The notes under the pieces are model-generated. The model was not told the origin of the DNA. It saw nothing but the letters and a program-made list of their open reading frames with translations, and ran no database searches. A program made the position numbers and the translations under genes. DNA of 64,000 nucleotides from Stemphylium vesicarium. Taxonomy: Eukaryota > Ascomycota > Dothideomycetes > Pleosporales > Pleosporaceae. Of the stretch, positions 34,702-46,614 are shown one piece after another. The first letter of the stretch is position 1; every line of letters starts with the position of its first letter. The stretch covers positions 62,001-126,000 of the forward strand of contig QXCR01000084.1 of NCBI GenBank assembly GCA_004380135.1. Reading direction: 5' to 3'.

Positions 34702-35919
34702 ATGAAGTCATTCGCCCTTTCTGCGGCCGCACTTATCGCAGGCCTCGTCTCTACGACGACTGCTCAGACGCACACGAGCTGTATGCTATTCAATCACGAA
34801 CTGTGTACAGTATTAAAACTAACGTCTATTCAAAGGTTACCCGCTCAACACCACAGGATGCCCCGATATGCAAGCTCTCGGCGGGAATGTAACCTTCAAC
34901 TGGAACAAGACCGGTATTCCAAAAGACGGCAAGGTCTGGAAGATGCCCAATCAGGGCAAAATCGACTGGGTCGAGAAGGGCGCAACCTTTACCATTGAGC
35001 GATCCGGGGACTCCCCCACGGCGAACTCTGTATTCTACATGCTCTTCGGCCGCCTCGAGATTGTCATGAAGGTTGCTACTGGTACTGGTATCATCTCCAG
35101 TGCCATTCTGCAGTCCGAGGCCCTTGATGAGATCGACTGGGAATTCCGCGGCGACGACTCCACCATTCTCACAAATTATTTCGGAAAGGGAAACACGACG
35201 ACGTACGACCGTGGCAAAGACTACAAGCTTGACTTTTCGCCACAGGACGACTTCCACAACTACACCATTGACTGGACCCACGAGCGCATTGAGTGGTGGG
35301 TGGACGGCAAGAATGTTAGGACACTCACGCCAGATGAGGCCCAAGGAGGACAGCAGTACCCGCAAACACCCATGAACGTTCGTCTCGGTTCCTGGGCCGC
35401 GGGTGACCCCAACAAGAACGACCCCGGTGTCGTGGAGTGGGCTGGTGGTGTCACCGACTTCTCCAAGGGCCCATATACCATGACTATCAAGTCGGTATAT
35501 GCAAAGGACTACAACACCAGCGCCGAAACGTACTCCTGGGATGACATGGACGCATCTGGTGACTGGCAAAAAGTCAAGGTTATCAAGTAGGTCTACTACT
35601 CGCTATCGCTTTCAGGACCAAGCTAACAAGTCGCAGGGGAAAGTCTGAGGTTCTCAAGGAGATCCAGGAGCCACATGGAGTCAAGAACAGGTGGGCAGCT
35701 CTCTCCAAGGGTGCCCAGATCGGTATCATTATTGGTTCCATCTCGGCAGTCGCCATCGGCGCACTTGTCATGCTCTTCTGCTGCATCAAGCAGCGCCGCG
35801 TCGGCAAGAAGGAGCACGAGGCCCTCTTGGCGGAAGAGCAGAAGGAGGCCGCTGAGCTGAGCGAATACAAGGCGCAGATGCAAGCTGGACGATTTGCCAT
35901 GGGAGGTGGCAAGGTCTAA
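34702..35919 (+). CDS. Crh-family GH16 cell-wall transglycosylase with C-terminal membrane segment
   Basis: Exons 34702-34780, 34836-35586, 35637-35919 (introns 55 and 50 bp), 370 residues. The first exon is a signal peptide (MKSFALSAAALIAGLVSTTT, cleavage after AQ). The joined N-terminus SCYPLNTTGCPDMQALGG has the paired cysteines found in Crh proteins. The GH16 catalytic motif is DEIDWEFRG (about residues 124-132): the first glutamate is the nucleophile and the last the acid/base. WWVDGKNVRTL and PMNVRLGSWAAGDP are further conserved blocks. Members transfer chitin chains onto beta-glucan, cross-linking the wall (family knowledge of Crh1/Utr2). Instead of a GPI signal, the last exon gives a transmembrane helix (GIIIGSISAVAIGALVMLF, about residues 306-325) followed by a basic, then helical cytosolic tail of about 45 residues, so this is a membrane-anchored variant. 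Confidence 0.92.
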
Positions 35920-36393
35920 GGGCCTTGAGAAGACGAATGGGGAGTTGCGGTTATACAATCTTTAATAGGATGGATTCTCTTTGCAGCTACTGGTTTGCGG
36001 CTTTTTGGAATAGAAGCTGCCATTGCCTTGTCATGTCAGTGTCACGATTTTGTTTTCTCGCTTCTTCACATACATATACCCTTGCTGCTGTGTTGCCGAC
36101 CAGGGCTATAGCTTAGTATTTTTTATTTGCTTCACAATACAAGATGACTTGATGTCATATTAAAAATGCTTGGCTCAGCAATTATCCCGGTGGTGATTCT
36201 GCGCTGATCTGTGATGACGATGATGCTGACATGTGACGGGCATTCTCCACAAACCCCGGACGCAAGGGGGGGTGCGGCCTGCGCCGGCTAACTTTGTGCT
36301 GCCTCGGCATGTGCGCGCGGCGGTCCACCACCAACGCATGATGTGAAGGACCTCGCACACTGTGATTGTTCCACCTCGTCAAATATTACAGCC
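35920..36393. other. Intergenic stretch, no gene seen
   Basis: About 470 bp holding the 3' end of the GH16 gene and the promoter of the acyl-CoA dehydrogenase gene. No frame is supported. Confidence 0.5.
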
Positions 36394-37818
36394 ATGTCTT
36401 CCTTTGCACGATCCCTACGACCGCTCACCCGCGTTGCGACTGCCTCGTCACGGTCCCTGCGGCCAGCAGCCCGCGCAGCCCCGCAGTATGTTTCCAACAT
36501 GAAGCCGACGAAGAGGGCGAAAGCTAACGTGATGCTGCAACTAGAATACGATGCCTTTCGACGACGCTCGCGCGGAAAGAAGCCGTCGACATCTCAGATG
36601 TACCGCCGACGCCCATCACCCACCTCTCCGAGACTGAGATGCTCATGGGCGACTCCGTGTCCAAGTTTGCCAACGATGTCATCCTGCCTAAGGCACGAGA
36701 GATGGACGAGGCCGAGTCAATGGACCCCGCAGTGGTAGAGCAGCTGTTTGAGCAGGGACTCATGGGCATCGAGATACCCGAGGAATACGGCGGCTCGGGC
36801 ATGAACTTCACGTCGGCCATCATTGCCATTGAGGAGCTGGCGCGCGTCGATCCCAGTGTGAGCGTCATGTGCGACGTGCACAACACGCTGGTCAACACGG
36901 CCATCATCAAATACGGCTCCGAGAAGGTCAAGAAGCAGTGGTTGCCCAAGTTGGCGACCGAGACCGTCGGCTCCTTTTGCCTGTCCGAGCCTGTATCAGG
37001 GTCCGATGCCTTCGCTCTTGCCACCAAGGCCACGCGCACCGACAATGGATACAAGATCAGCGGTAGCAAGATGTGGATAACGAACAGTGTCGAGGCCAAC
37101 TTCTTCATCGTCTTCGCCAACCTCGACCCCAGCAAGAAGTACAAGGGCATCACGGCCTTCATCGTCGAGAAGGGCACGCCTGGCTTCTCCATTGCGAAGA
37201 AGGAGAAGAAGCTCGGTATCAAGGCCAGCAGCACCTGCGTCATCAACTTTGACGACGTCGAGATTCCCAAGGAGAACCTGCTGGGCAAGGAATTCGAGGG
37301 CTACAAGTACGCCATTGCGCTGCTGAACGAGGGCCGCATTGGCATCGCCGCACAGATGACGGGTCTGGCGCTGGGTGCATGGGAGAACGCCGCGGGGTAA
37401 GCTTACAGCTAGCAATCCAGCCAGCACAGACATTCATGCTAACGACGCCAGCTACGCGTGGAACGACCGCAAGCAGTTCGGCCAGCTCATTGGCGAGTTC
37501 CAGTCAATGCAGCACCAGCTCGCCCAAGCGTGGACCGAGATCCAAGCTGCTCGCGCCCTCGTCTACAACGCCGCCCGCAAGAAGGAGGCTGGCGAGGACT
37601 TCATCATGGACGCGGCCATGGCCAAGCTGATGGCCTCGCAGGTTGCCGGACGTGTGTCTGGACAGGCGATTGAGTGGATGGGCGGCATGGGCTTCGTGCG
37701 GGAGGGCCTGGCCGAGAAGTACTTCAGGGATAGCAAGATCGGAGCCATCTACGAGGGAACAAGCAATATCCAGCTAACCACCATCGGAAAGCACCTGCAG
37801 AAGAAGTATACCAAATAG
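36394..37818 (+). CDS. Mitochondrial short/branched-chain acyl-CoA dehydrogenase
   Basis: Exons 36394-36485, 36545-37396, 37452-37818 (introns 59 and 55 bp), 436 residues. The first exon MSSFARSLRPLTRVATASSR is arginine/serine-rich without acid residues, a mitochondrial presequence; the join reads RAAPQ-IRCLSTTLARKEAV. The mature enzyme has all ACAD domains: GLMGIEIPEEYGGSGMNFTS in the N-terminal helical domain, FCLSEPVSGSDAFALATKAT and KMWITNS in the beta domain binding FAD, and in the C-terminal domain EWMGGMGFVREGLAEKYFRD followed by KIGAIYEGTSNIQLTTIGKH. The glutamate in YEGT is the usual catalytic base of short- and branched-chain members. It resembles ACADSB, which oxidises 2-methylbutyryl-CoA and related substrates in isoleucine degradation and beta-oxidation, passing electrons to ETF. 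Substrate length is inferred. Confidence 0.94.
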
Positions 37819-38825
37819 ATGACGGCTATGACGTACTGTCTACCGTAAAAAGAATAAAAACCACTCGTCTAGTAAAACAGCCCGCCCCTTTGTTCTGTGT
37901 GCCTTTTTTTTTTCTACTTTTTTTTTTTTCACATGCGACGCCAATCTTCCAGATGGTGGGCTCGCTTGACGCATCCTGGGGAGATCGTAGTCGGTACTGC
38001 ACCGGTATTACCCAGGTAGACTACCGAGAGCCTAACGCAGCCGCCCGCGCATCATGACTTGGGCCGCCTCTGCGGTCACACAGCATGTCGACACGTTTGG
38101 ATATAATTTCAGGTAGGAATCGGGCACCACTCCCGTTCCCATGCACTGTGCCAGCTGTCAGCAACTGCACGTCTCCCGATTTGTGACGAGCAGCAGCAGG
38201 AACCATGGTCATGGCGCGGATTCCACCTGCTGAGGGGCAGCTCGATCGTGTCTCCCCACTCTCGACCCACCAAGACGCCAGACTCTCGCAGCGGCCGACC
38301 GGCACAACACCAACACGATCATCTAGGTCTACCCATGCACTTGAAGCGCGCCAACGCTCGCATCCGGAAAAAATCGCAGAGAACCATGGTCTGTCCTCTT
38401 GCAACGCCCGGAGCGCCTGTATCGTCATAATTTCGCCTGGCGTGACGGCTGTCGCGCCTTTCACCACCGGGTCGTCACGGCCTGAGGCTGCTCACCTCGT
38501 GGCCGCGTCTCCCTCGTCGTCGTCGTCGTCGTCTTTCTCTTACATCGTCCATAGCCCATCTGAATCCTACAGTCCTCTTCTTCTCCTCTCGCATCCTTAT
38601 CACATCCCTATCACACCCCTGTTTTTCTTTCCTAGTCCCGCTTCTCGCGTGATGGTGGCCCACACCACACCACTTGCTTAACCCCATCCGTCACAGTGCC
38701 TCAACGCGAACGCCTCTGGGCTGTCGGAGTAGTTCCCCCAGCCACATTGCATACAGAGTTTTGATCGTCCTCTGGCGTATAGTTCGCATCTTGGTCACCT
38801 CATGGTCGCATAACCGTTGCCCACT
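37819..38825. other. Intergenic stretch with poly-T and CGT repeats
   Basis: About 1 kb between two plus-strand genes. It contains two T runs (37906-37930) after the acyl-CoA dehydrogenase gene and a CGT microsatellite near 38515-38533 in a pyrimidine-rich stretch, probably the leader of the coiled-coil gene. No gene seen. Confidence 0.5.
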
Positions 38826-41800
38826 ATGGCGTCTGTTCCCAAGGCTAGGGAGCAGGACCACCGTCCGAGTGCTAGTCGCATACATTCGGGTCTGGAGAAC
38901 ATTCTGCCTGCAAGTATCCTCGATATGCAAAAGTGCGCTGGCGATTTTCCCAAAGAGAACAAGTTAATGTCGTCTCCACGCTCGCGGCCTTCCACCACCC
39001 CACTGTCCAGCGTGTCACGACCTGTTTCGATGATGTCCGACAGCTTCATGCTGGAACACTGGGGCCCATCGTCACACAATTCCCCACGACCTTCACACGA
39101 TGGGGAACGCGCTGAAAACTCACTTCCCAAGGAAGAGGACACGCCTGCTGTTATAGCCAATTGGGCACATCTGTCCTACATAAAGGCCCAACGGAGCACG
39201 CTTCGCGCCGAATTGAAGGCTCACCAGGTTGCTGGCGCTGAAGCAAAGCGTTCAGTGACATCATTGCGTCGTCTTGCCTTTCGCATGGCCGTTAACATAT
39301 CCGTCAAGGAGAAACAGATTGCGACTGCCGCACGAAACCTTGCCAAGAGCAGAACGAGCAACTACCTAGACGGTAAAGATGCACAGAAGAGAGTTGAACA
39401 CTTGCAGAGGGCGCTGCGGGTTGAAGAGGGCCGCAATAAAGAGATTCTCGAAGCGCTAGAGAGGGCTTCTATGCTGACGCTCCAGTGTGAGTATGCCGCG
39501 TCTCAGTGCTGGCTATGCTAATCAGTGCCAAAGACTCAACACCAGAAGAGGAATCTACACATCGCCCTGAACGCAGTTTCCTCTCACCACCCCCATCACC
39601 ACCAACCCGCTCCAGTGCCCCCGACAGTCCCTTTAGCTCACCGAGGACTCCCACACGGCCGGCTCCGTCTCCATGGCACGATGTCGACTTGGAGCTCACT
39701 CCGCGCCTCGCTAGTCCATCCGAGATACGCACGTCCGACAGTCGCCTGATACGGGCGAAGCGCGAATCAGACCAAGCTCTTGCCGCATGTCGGAGCCGTA
39801 TAGAACAACTGCAACGTGAGTGTGCAGAAAGCAAGCAAGATGGAAAGCTTCTGGCAGCGACAAGAGAAGGCTTTGAGCAGGAGATACGGGATCACCAGTC
39901 CCGAATTGCTGCCCTAGAACGCTCCAGGGCTGCCATGGGTGAGGACCTAGAAGCCGCCAAGGTGCAGCTACACGAGGCGACAGGATCAGAGGAACGGATA
40001 CAGCAAGAGCTGCAAGCCAAGATTGAAGAGCTCGCAGTTTGGGAGCAAAAGGGCGGAAATCTCCAGCATACCGTTGATGCACTGCAAAAGGAGAAGACCG
40101 ACCTTGAAGAATATTTGCAGACGCAGAATGCCCAAGTTAGGGAACTTGAGATTCGCACAGCTACCCTAGAAGAGATCCTGTATTCGTTGCGCAATAAACT
40201 CGAAATTGCGGAACGCCAAGAGTCGTCGCTGCGAGACCGCCTTTCGGACAAGGAGCACGCGTGCCAAGATCTGAGAAAGCGGCTTGACCGGGGGCTAACA
40301 CACATTCAACATCTCGAGCAGAAGATTACCGCACATGATGCGCAGGCTGCAGAGCACCTTCGCAAGATTGAGATTGGGGGGAACGTCATCTCTACGATAC
40401 GCGAGCAGCTTCGGGATTCACAAATCATGAGCAAGAATGCGCAAGATGCTTTGGCGGCTTTGAAGGGCGAGCTGGAACTTCTGCAGGAGAAGTTGCAGAA
40501 CGAAACCGATGTGCGTGCTGGATTGGCTACCGAACTAGAGGAGCTGAGGACCGGAAAAGCTGCGATTGAACAAGAGTTGCGTACTACTAGCGAAGCTCGC
40601 GACGAAGAAACGGAGATGAAGGTCAAGCTCGAGACTGAACTGGGAACCCTGCGTACCTCTTATAACACGACCGAGACCAAATTGCAGCAAGTACTTGAAC
40701 GTGTTCAATCGTTAGAAGCGGCCGATGGAGTTGCGCAGGCCAGACTCGAGTCGCTCCAAGACGAGAAAGCGGCACTGGAAGCCAGCCTCAAGGGCGTTCG
40801 ACAGAACTTACTTACACACCGTGAGGAGGTTCAAACAAAAGACAAGGAGCTTGCTGAGGTACATTCTACTAGCGCAGACTTGAAAGAGAAACTCCGGGCT
40901 TCAGAAGAGCAGGCCTCGTCTTTCGGGAAAGAGCTGGAGCAGATGCGTGTATTGAAGCAAGAAAACGATGCTCGCCATGCTGCAAAAGTGCAGAAGAGTG
41001 AGGAACACCTTCGTGAACTCGAAACATCGATGCTAAATATCCGATCTGTTCTCGCCTCGTCAGAGAAACTGGAGGCTTCTCTCAGAGAAGAGCTTGACCT
41101 TGTACGAGGCTCCAAGAGTACCGTTGAAGGCGAGCTTGACGAGGTCCGTCGATCAAAAGCGGAACTCGAGAGCAAAGTTGATGATGTTCAGTCACGACTC
41201 ACCTCGACACAAAATGACCTGGACAGCCTCATGGTCAAAATTAGTGAGCTCGAAAGCGACCTGGCAGGTAGCTTTCAGTCCAAATCTTCCCTGGATGAAC
41301 GATTGGCTGCAAGGGCTACAGAAAGCAGCGTACTCAAGGATCGCATATCTGACCTGGAAACCTTTCTCAAGGCAACCCAAGACGCTAAGGCTAAGGCTGA
41401 AGAAGCTTTGGCTGCCGCGCAACAAGACGGCGAGGTATCTGATGCAAATCTCGTCGACCTTCGCAGGCAGGCGCATGAGACAGAGACGGCCCGGACCGGA
41501 TTGCAGAGGGAACTAGACGAAGCTACCAGCTCCAAGCTAGATCTAGAATCTCAACTACACTCCGCGCAAGAGGGTCTTGTTGAAGCTGAGTTGGAAGCCA
41601 AGGACATGCAGAGACAGCTCTCGGACTTGCAACATGAAACTGAAAAGCTTCAAGAAGCGAAACTTCAAGCCGAAGAACATGCGAAGACTCTTGAAGCGTC
41701 TCACAGTGACCTCAAAGAGGAGCTGCAAAGCATGCGGTCGCAGCTTTCAGATGCTCAGTCCAAAATTTCACAGCTCGAAACGAAACTGGCCTTCAACGAG

Positions 41801-44048
41801 GAAGAGCTCGAAGCGATGTGTCGAGCGAAGGTGGCCATCGAGAAGCGACTCGAACAGACGCACGATGATAATGCGCGCCTAGACGAAGAGCTTAGACTTG
41901 CTCACAAGAGCAATGATGCTATGAAGGGCCGATTCGCTAGCACCGCGGCCTTGAACGATCAACTGGAGAAAGACCTCACCGCAGCTCGCTCACGGATGGA
42001 CGAGGCCGGTACACACAGTGTCGAGCTCGAGCTCAGGCTGAGCGATGCTGAGAAGGAACTAGAACGCCTCCGGCAGCTCAAAAGTGAGGTGGAGGGAAGG
42101 CTTAACGAAGCCTTAGCCACCTCAGCGAGTACAGAGCATAGCTTGACCTCGAGTCGCTCCCGTCTCGATGAGCTTGAAGCACGTAACTCTTCAGTTCTTC
42201 AAGAGCTTACAGAAGCCAAAGAAGAACTGGATGCCCTCCGTCAGGCTAGACTCGAGCTGCAAATCAAGCTTGATAGTTCTGAGGAGCATGCTGAATCTCT
42301 TCAAGAACAAATGTCGAGCATGCAGTCACGCATAGCAGAACTTGACACCAACAATGCTAATCTGGCCTCTGAGCTGGCGAAGAGTGGCAAAGATCTGGAA
42401 GATCTGCGTTTAGAGCATGCGAAGCTCGAAGAGTCTTCACAAACCACCTCCCATCGCAGTAACGAGATACAGATTGAACTTCGTGCCGCGCAGATGCGGC
42501 TTGACATTGCGGAGTCAGAAGGCCTCGAAGCAATCAACAAGCTCCTTAGGGTCCAAAAAGAGCTCATATCTGCTCGCGATGCAAACGTTAACCTAGAGGC
42601 TTCTGAACAAGAATTGCTCACGCGTCTTGCTTCAGCAGAAGATGAGTTGGACATCGCGCGCCAAAAGAATGCACATCTAGAGGCTTTCCTCGGACGTATG
42701 GAGTCGGAAATGGCAAACGCACACTCTGCGGTTGAGGATACCGAGAGACGGTATCAAGAGCTCGTAGAGAGCTCAGACGCTAAACTGGATGCTGCAAAGA
42801 CCTCCAGGTTACGATACAAGCGTCGACTTTCTGAGAAGATTAACGAGCTTGGGATTCTCATCACCGAGAATTCTGATCTGCACGACAAGATTGGTGTCCA
42901 GACCCGCGAGATGGGCGCGCTCAAGAAGGGTAAAGGCAGGCTGGCAGAAGAGTTATCAAAGAAAGAGAAGTATATCGAGGAGCTTGGGTCGTCGACGGAT
43001 GAACGGATAAGATCCATGAACCATGCGTACAACGGACTAAGGAAGAAGTTTGAAGAGCAGCAACAACAGCACAAGCGACTAGGCAACAACCACGACGGCG
43101 CTGCACGCCTAGAAGCAGAGTTGCGCCGAAAGATGACGGAGATAGAAGAGTTACATCAAGATCAGGAAGCGCATGCTGCGTCATTTGCGGCTTTGAAGCG
43201 GGAAGTCGAGGCCCTGAGGAACGACAAGAGGACTTTCGAAAAGCTAATATCGACGCTTCAAGAGAAGATCAGGCATCTGGAAGTGCTAGAAAAGTGGGAG
43301 GAGCCCAGCGAGGCCAACCGATCGGGGTCACCACGCCACATCACTATCCAGGACGGCCCTTACGATACTGCTCCGTCAAGCCCCATGTCGTCACACGCAA
43401 GAAGCTCTATTGGACACGTTAGCGTGCAGCTCGAGAGACCGGAGACTCGTGCCAGTACTATCGATCGCGACGAAGACCTCGATCTCTGGGCCAGACATGT
43501 GGAGCAAGTGCGCATACAACGGGACGAGGCTGCAGTTCAGCTTAAGGGGATGAAGAAGTCGCAGCACAACCTCAAAAAGACGTTGAGGAACACCGACGCC
43601 CAACTCCACCGGCTAGAGAAGGAGACTAGACTGTAAGTGCTCCGTCAGACCAACGGTCTGCCGTCCACGGCTAACAAACATCAGCAGCAAGAAGCCCCAG
43701 AACCTGCTTCGAAAGAAGAGCCGCCCTATGATGGCGACACCCCTTACTCCAGACCAGGGTTACGTATCGACCTCGCCACGTATGGGAGGCTCATCCCCAC
43801 GAACCCCTTCGTCGCACGCCTTCTCCTTTTCGCCTCGATCCACCAATACCCCCCATTTCGCGACTCCAGAACAGCAGCCTACGCCGTCGACGCCTGAGCG
43901 CCCTAAGACGAGCCATAGTCTGAGGCATAGACTGAGTGGTCGGCCGACAAAGAGCTTTGGACCTGAGCTTATGGGTAGTGGCTCCCCGAAAGAGCATAAG
44001 AGGAGGTGGAGCTCTGGGTTGCGTAGCTTGTTTCATAGGGATTCCTAA
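38826..44048 (+). CDS. Very long coiled-coil protein (about 1,700 residues)
   Basis: Three exons. Exon 1 begins at ATG 38826; the last junction is clear (donor 43633, acceptor end 43684, join ETRL-SKKPQNLLRKKSRP), and the stop is at 44046-44048. The first junction is less sure: 39485-39525 restores frame with a GTGTGAG donor but is only 41 bp; 39491-39576 also keeps frame. With the first choice the protein has 1709 residues. Roughly residues 320-1480 are an almost unbroken coiled coil of heptads rich in Glu, Leu, Lys, Ala and Ser (for example ELEEKLQNETDVRAGLATEL-like segments), as in myosin tails and SMC-like rods. The ends are different: an N-terminal Ser/Pro-rich stretch with its own short helix, and a basic Ser/Pro-rich tail (RHRLSGRPTKSFGPELMG, RRWSSGLRSLFHRDS). 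No motor, ATPase or other enzyme domain is seen. It is likely a structural or scaffold protein, for example at septa, the spindle pole or Golgi; none can be chosen from sequence. Confidence 0.8.
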
Positions 44049-44789
44049 TGATTTGTTTTTCTTGTTATACTTTCGTTGCTGTATTGTTCCATACTTTTTA
44101 GGCCCTCAGTGGTAGGGCCCAGGTGTTGTTTTCTGTAAGATGGAAGGCGTGTCGGGCAGCAGACCATTCTTCTTGTTTTCTAAATAATATTCATATTTGC
44201 TGTACATGACTCCCAGCTTTGCGTAGAATGTGCTATGTACGGCGCATTTTCTGCAGTATCACGTTTTCAATGTATTTCGCGATGTCCTGGCAAATCAACA
44301 ATAATGTTGCGACCTCCTCCCGGACTCCAATGCGGAATCTATCTCCCAATCACGTTCTGGAAGGCGTAATGGTGCGTTTCATCTAGTTGGGGAGGTAGCA
44401 TTGGTCATCGCGTTACACAGTTGCTGTAGGCCGGTAGTCAGAGCCGAAGGCGCGACTCCTCCATTCCGACCCTAGCTCTCGCAGACCCGCCGAACTGCCA
44501 ATCTTCGACCGTTTCGACATCGAGTTACTCCTCCTGCTTCCTCCTTTTGTGGACGCTGTCAGCAAAGACGCATCAAGGGCGGAGAGTTCGATTTCTACTT
44601 GGCCACCGAGACTCGCCGCTACACGCTGTTCGCCTCCTGTACACCCTGCATCGCAATGATGCCATTCTATGCTTTTACCCGATAGATCGACGATGCATAT
44701 AGCTCCTGTTGTCTCCATATGCCATTCCCTCCCAAAAACATTCTAAACTGCACGAGCACCGCAGATCCCAGCTTTCTTCGACAAAAGAG
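44049..44789. other. Convergent 3' region, no gene seen
   Basis: About 740 bp between convergent 3' ends of the coiled-coil gene (+) and the permease gene (-). A 101-codon minus-strand frame (44718-44413) exists but lacks a family match and is not called. Confidence 0.45.
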
Positions 44790-46614
44790 CTACAAAGCAA
44801 CCTCGACAATCGGTCCGACATACGTCTTCCTGCCTCTCACATAGTACCAGACGATCGCGAACAAAACGGTTCCGCCAAAAGTAACTGAACTGAAGTTCAT
44901 GGACTGCGCAGTGACCTCCACGGACCCTGGCCAGAACGAAAAGAACCATAGTACAAACAAGTAGACGCAGGCGAAGAGGTTGTTTACTACTCCCAGAACG
45001 CCCGGTACCTTCCATGGACCCCATTGTAGGGTGTTTGAACCGACCATCGCAGCGTGCGCGTTGTACGGGTTAATGCCTTTGAGGCGCCGCCAAAGGAGGA
45101 GAGAGGACACGATGAAGTATGAAGCATACAAGCCACCAATACTGAGATTGACAATGTTGCTGAAGGCCACGTACGAGCCGAGTGTGATGAATGACAAAAG
45201 CACCGAGATGGCGGCTGTGATGGCTATGGTGTTGACAGGAATCAAGGTTCGAGGATGAAGCTAATCAACATGTCAGTCTATTTGGCCCGAGAAACACCAT
45301 CGCCATGGGCAGTAATGGAGGTTACCTTCGTGATTTGCTTTGAGAATGGAAGAGCGTTGTCTCGCGCGAAGGACCACATCTGCCGAGACGTTGCGGCCAT
45401 CAGACCAACGAGACAGCAAACTCCAAGGAACCACATCGTCATGGCCATTGTCGCTGCTCCCGCTGCTGAACCCGTGCCTCTCAGGAATACGAAGAGATAG
45501 GCAAATCCAAGAGTTTCTGTAGATTCTACGACGTCGTCCAGGTTCCCAAGACAGAAAAGGTACGCGGTCAACATTGCCAGTCCAAGTGTTCCATTCAATA
45601 ACACGCTAATCTGGATAGCTCGTGGGACGACTCTGGATGCATCTTTCACCTCTTCGGCCATCTAGGTGATGTTTAGCAAGGCTACAACAAACCATATCGA
45701 AAAACAACTTACGTGGACACAAGAATCTACACCTGCAAGAAGTTAGTATTAGGGCTCAATATCTAGACTTGTACAAGCGCTAGGACATACCGACGAGAGC
45801 AAAGACCGACGATGGAAGCCCGACCATGAAGGAAAGCCCTTGTGACGACCAGCCTCCAGAGTTGACGAACGTGGTGAAAATTGATGCGTCGCTATGGGGT
45901 GCAAGATACACAAGTGGGATCAAGATGCCGAAGAAGCCCAGGATGTGCACTATCAATATTACGCCTTCGAAATGCGCGAGAGTTTTGCTACCAACGGTGT
46001 TGATGACGACTGAAAAGGCAAGAACGACCCAACCAAGCATCATCGCCTGGTACGGTTGCGGAGAGTAACTGGCGTCGCACATCAGGATGGTGCTCTGGAG
46101 AATGGTTCCAGCAAGGTAAGCAGAAGAAGCAGCTGTCGCTTGCCAGCCGATGAGTGTTACCCATCCAGTGATGTAGCTCAGGAACTTCCGGTACGACGCA
46201 GGAGCTAATATGGCAACCCAACTGCTGCAGTGTTAGCCAGAAGCGCTGATTCATGTAGAGCGTGGTTAGGATTGCGCACTGGTATTGCCCGCCGGCTGTC
46301 GGCGCCATTGATGACAACTCAGACAAAACCGTGTAGATAGAAATCGAGCCAATCCATATGAGAATATAGCCCCAGAAGACGCCTGTAGGCCCGCCATTGA
46401 GCAAGCTCGGGGTCGAAACCTGAAGGATACCCTCCCAGGTGACCAAAACTGTACAGGAAAAGCCCAGGATCTGCATGAAGCCAAAGGTACGCTTCAGTGC
46501 TGGCTTTTTGCCCAGCCGAATGAGGTCCCTATCATCTCGGGAGTAGCTCTCGTGGTCAGCTTCTGTGACGGAGGAGCTAAACGCCTCAACCTTGGATCGA
46601 TCGTCAAGTTCCAT
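44790..46614 (-). CDS. APC-superfamily amino-acid / GABA permease
   Basis: Five exons: 46614-46280, 46224-45791, 45732-45713, 45661-45326, 45260-44790 (introns 55, 58, 51, 65 bp), 531 residues. The third exon has only 20 bases; it gives GVDSCVH between ALV and MAEEVKDASRVVP, which restores the conserved ...VHMAEEVxxAxRxVP block of the family. Other conserved points: GFMQILGFSCTVLVTWEG near the first membrane segment, and MAPTAGGQYHSWVAILAP, where GGQYHW-like sequence follows from the first join. Twelve hydrophobic segments fit the family. Closest type by motif is the fungal GABA/choline permease group (UGA4, HNM1-like), which imports small amines and amino acids with protons. The substrate is not deducible. 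The N-terminus is cytosolic and acidic, the C-terminus short (YVGPIVEVAL). Confidence 0.92.

Noticed and set aside
44413..44718. 101-codon minus frame next to the permease 3' end
   Set aside because: No motif; lies in the shared 3' region of convergent genes and has no evidence of splicing to anything.
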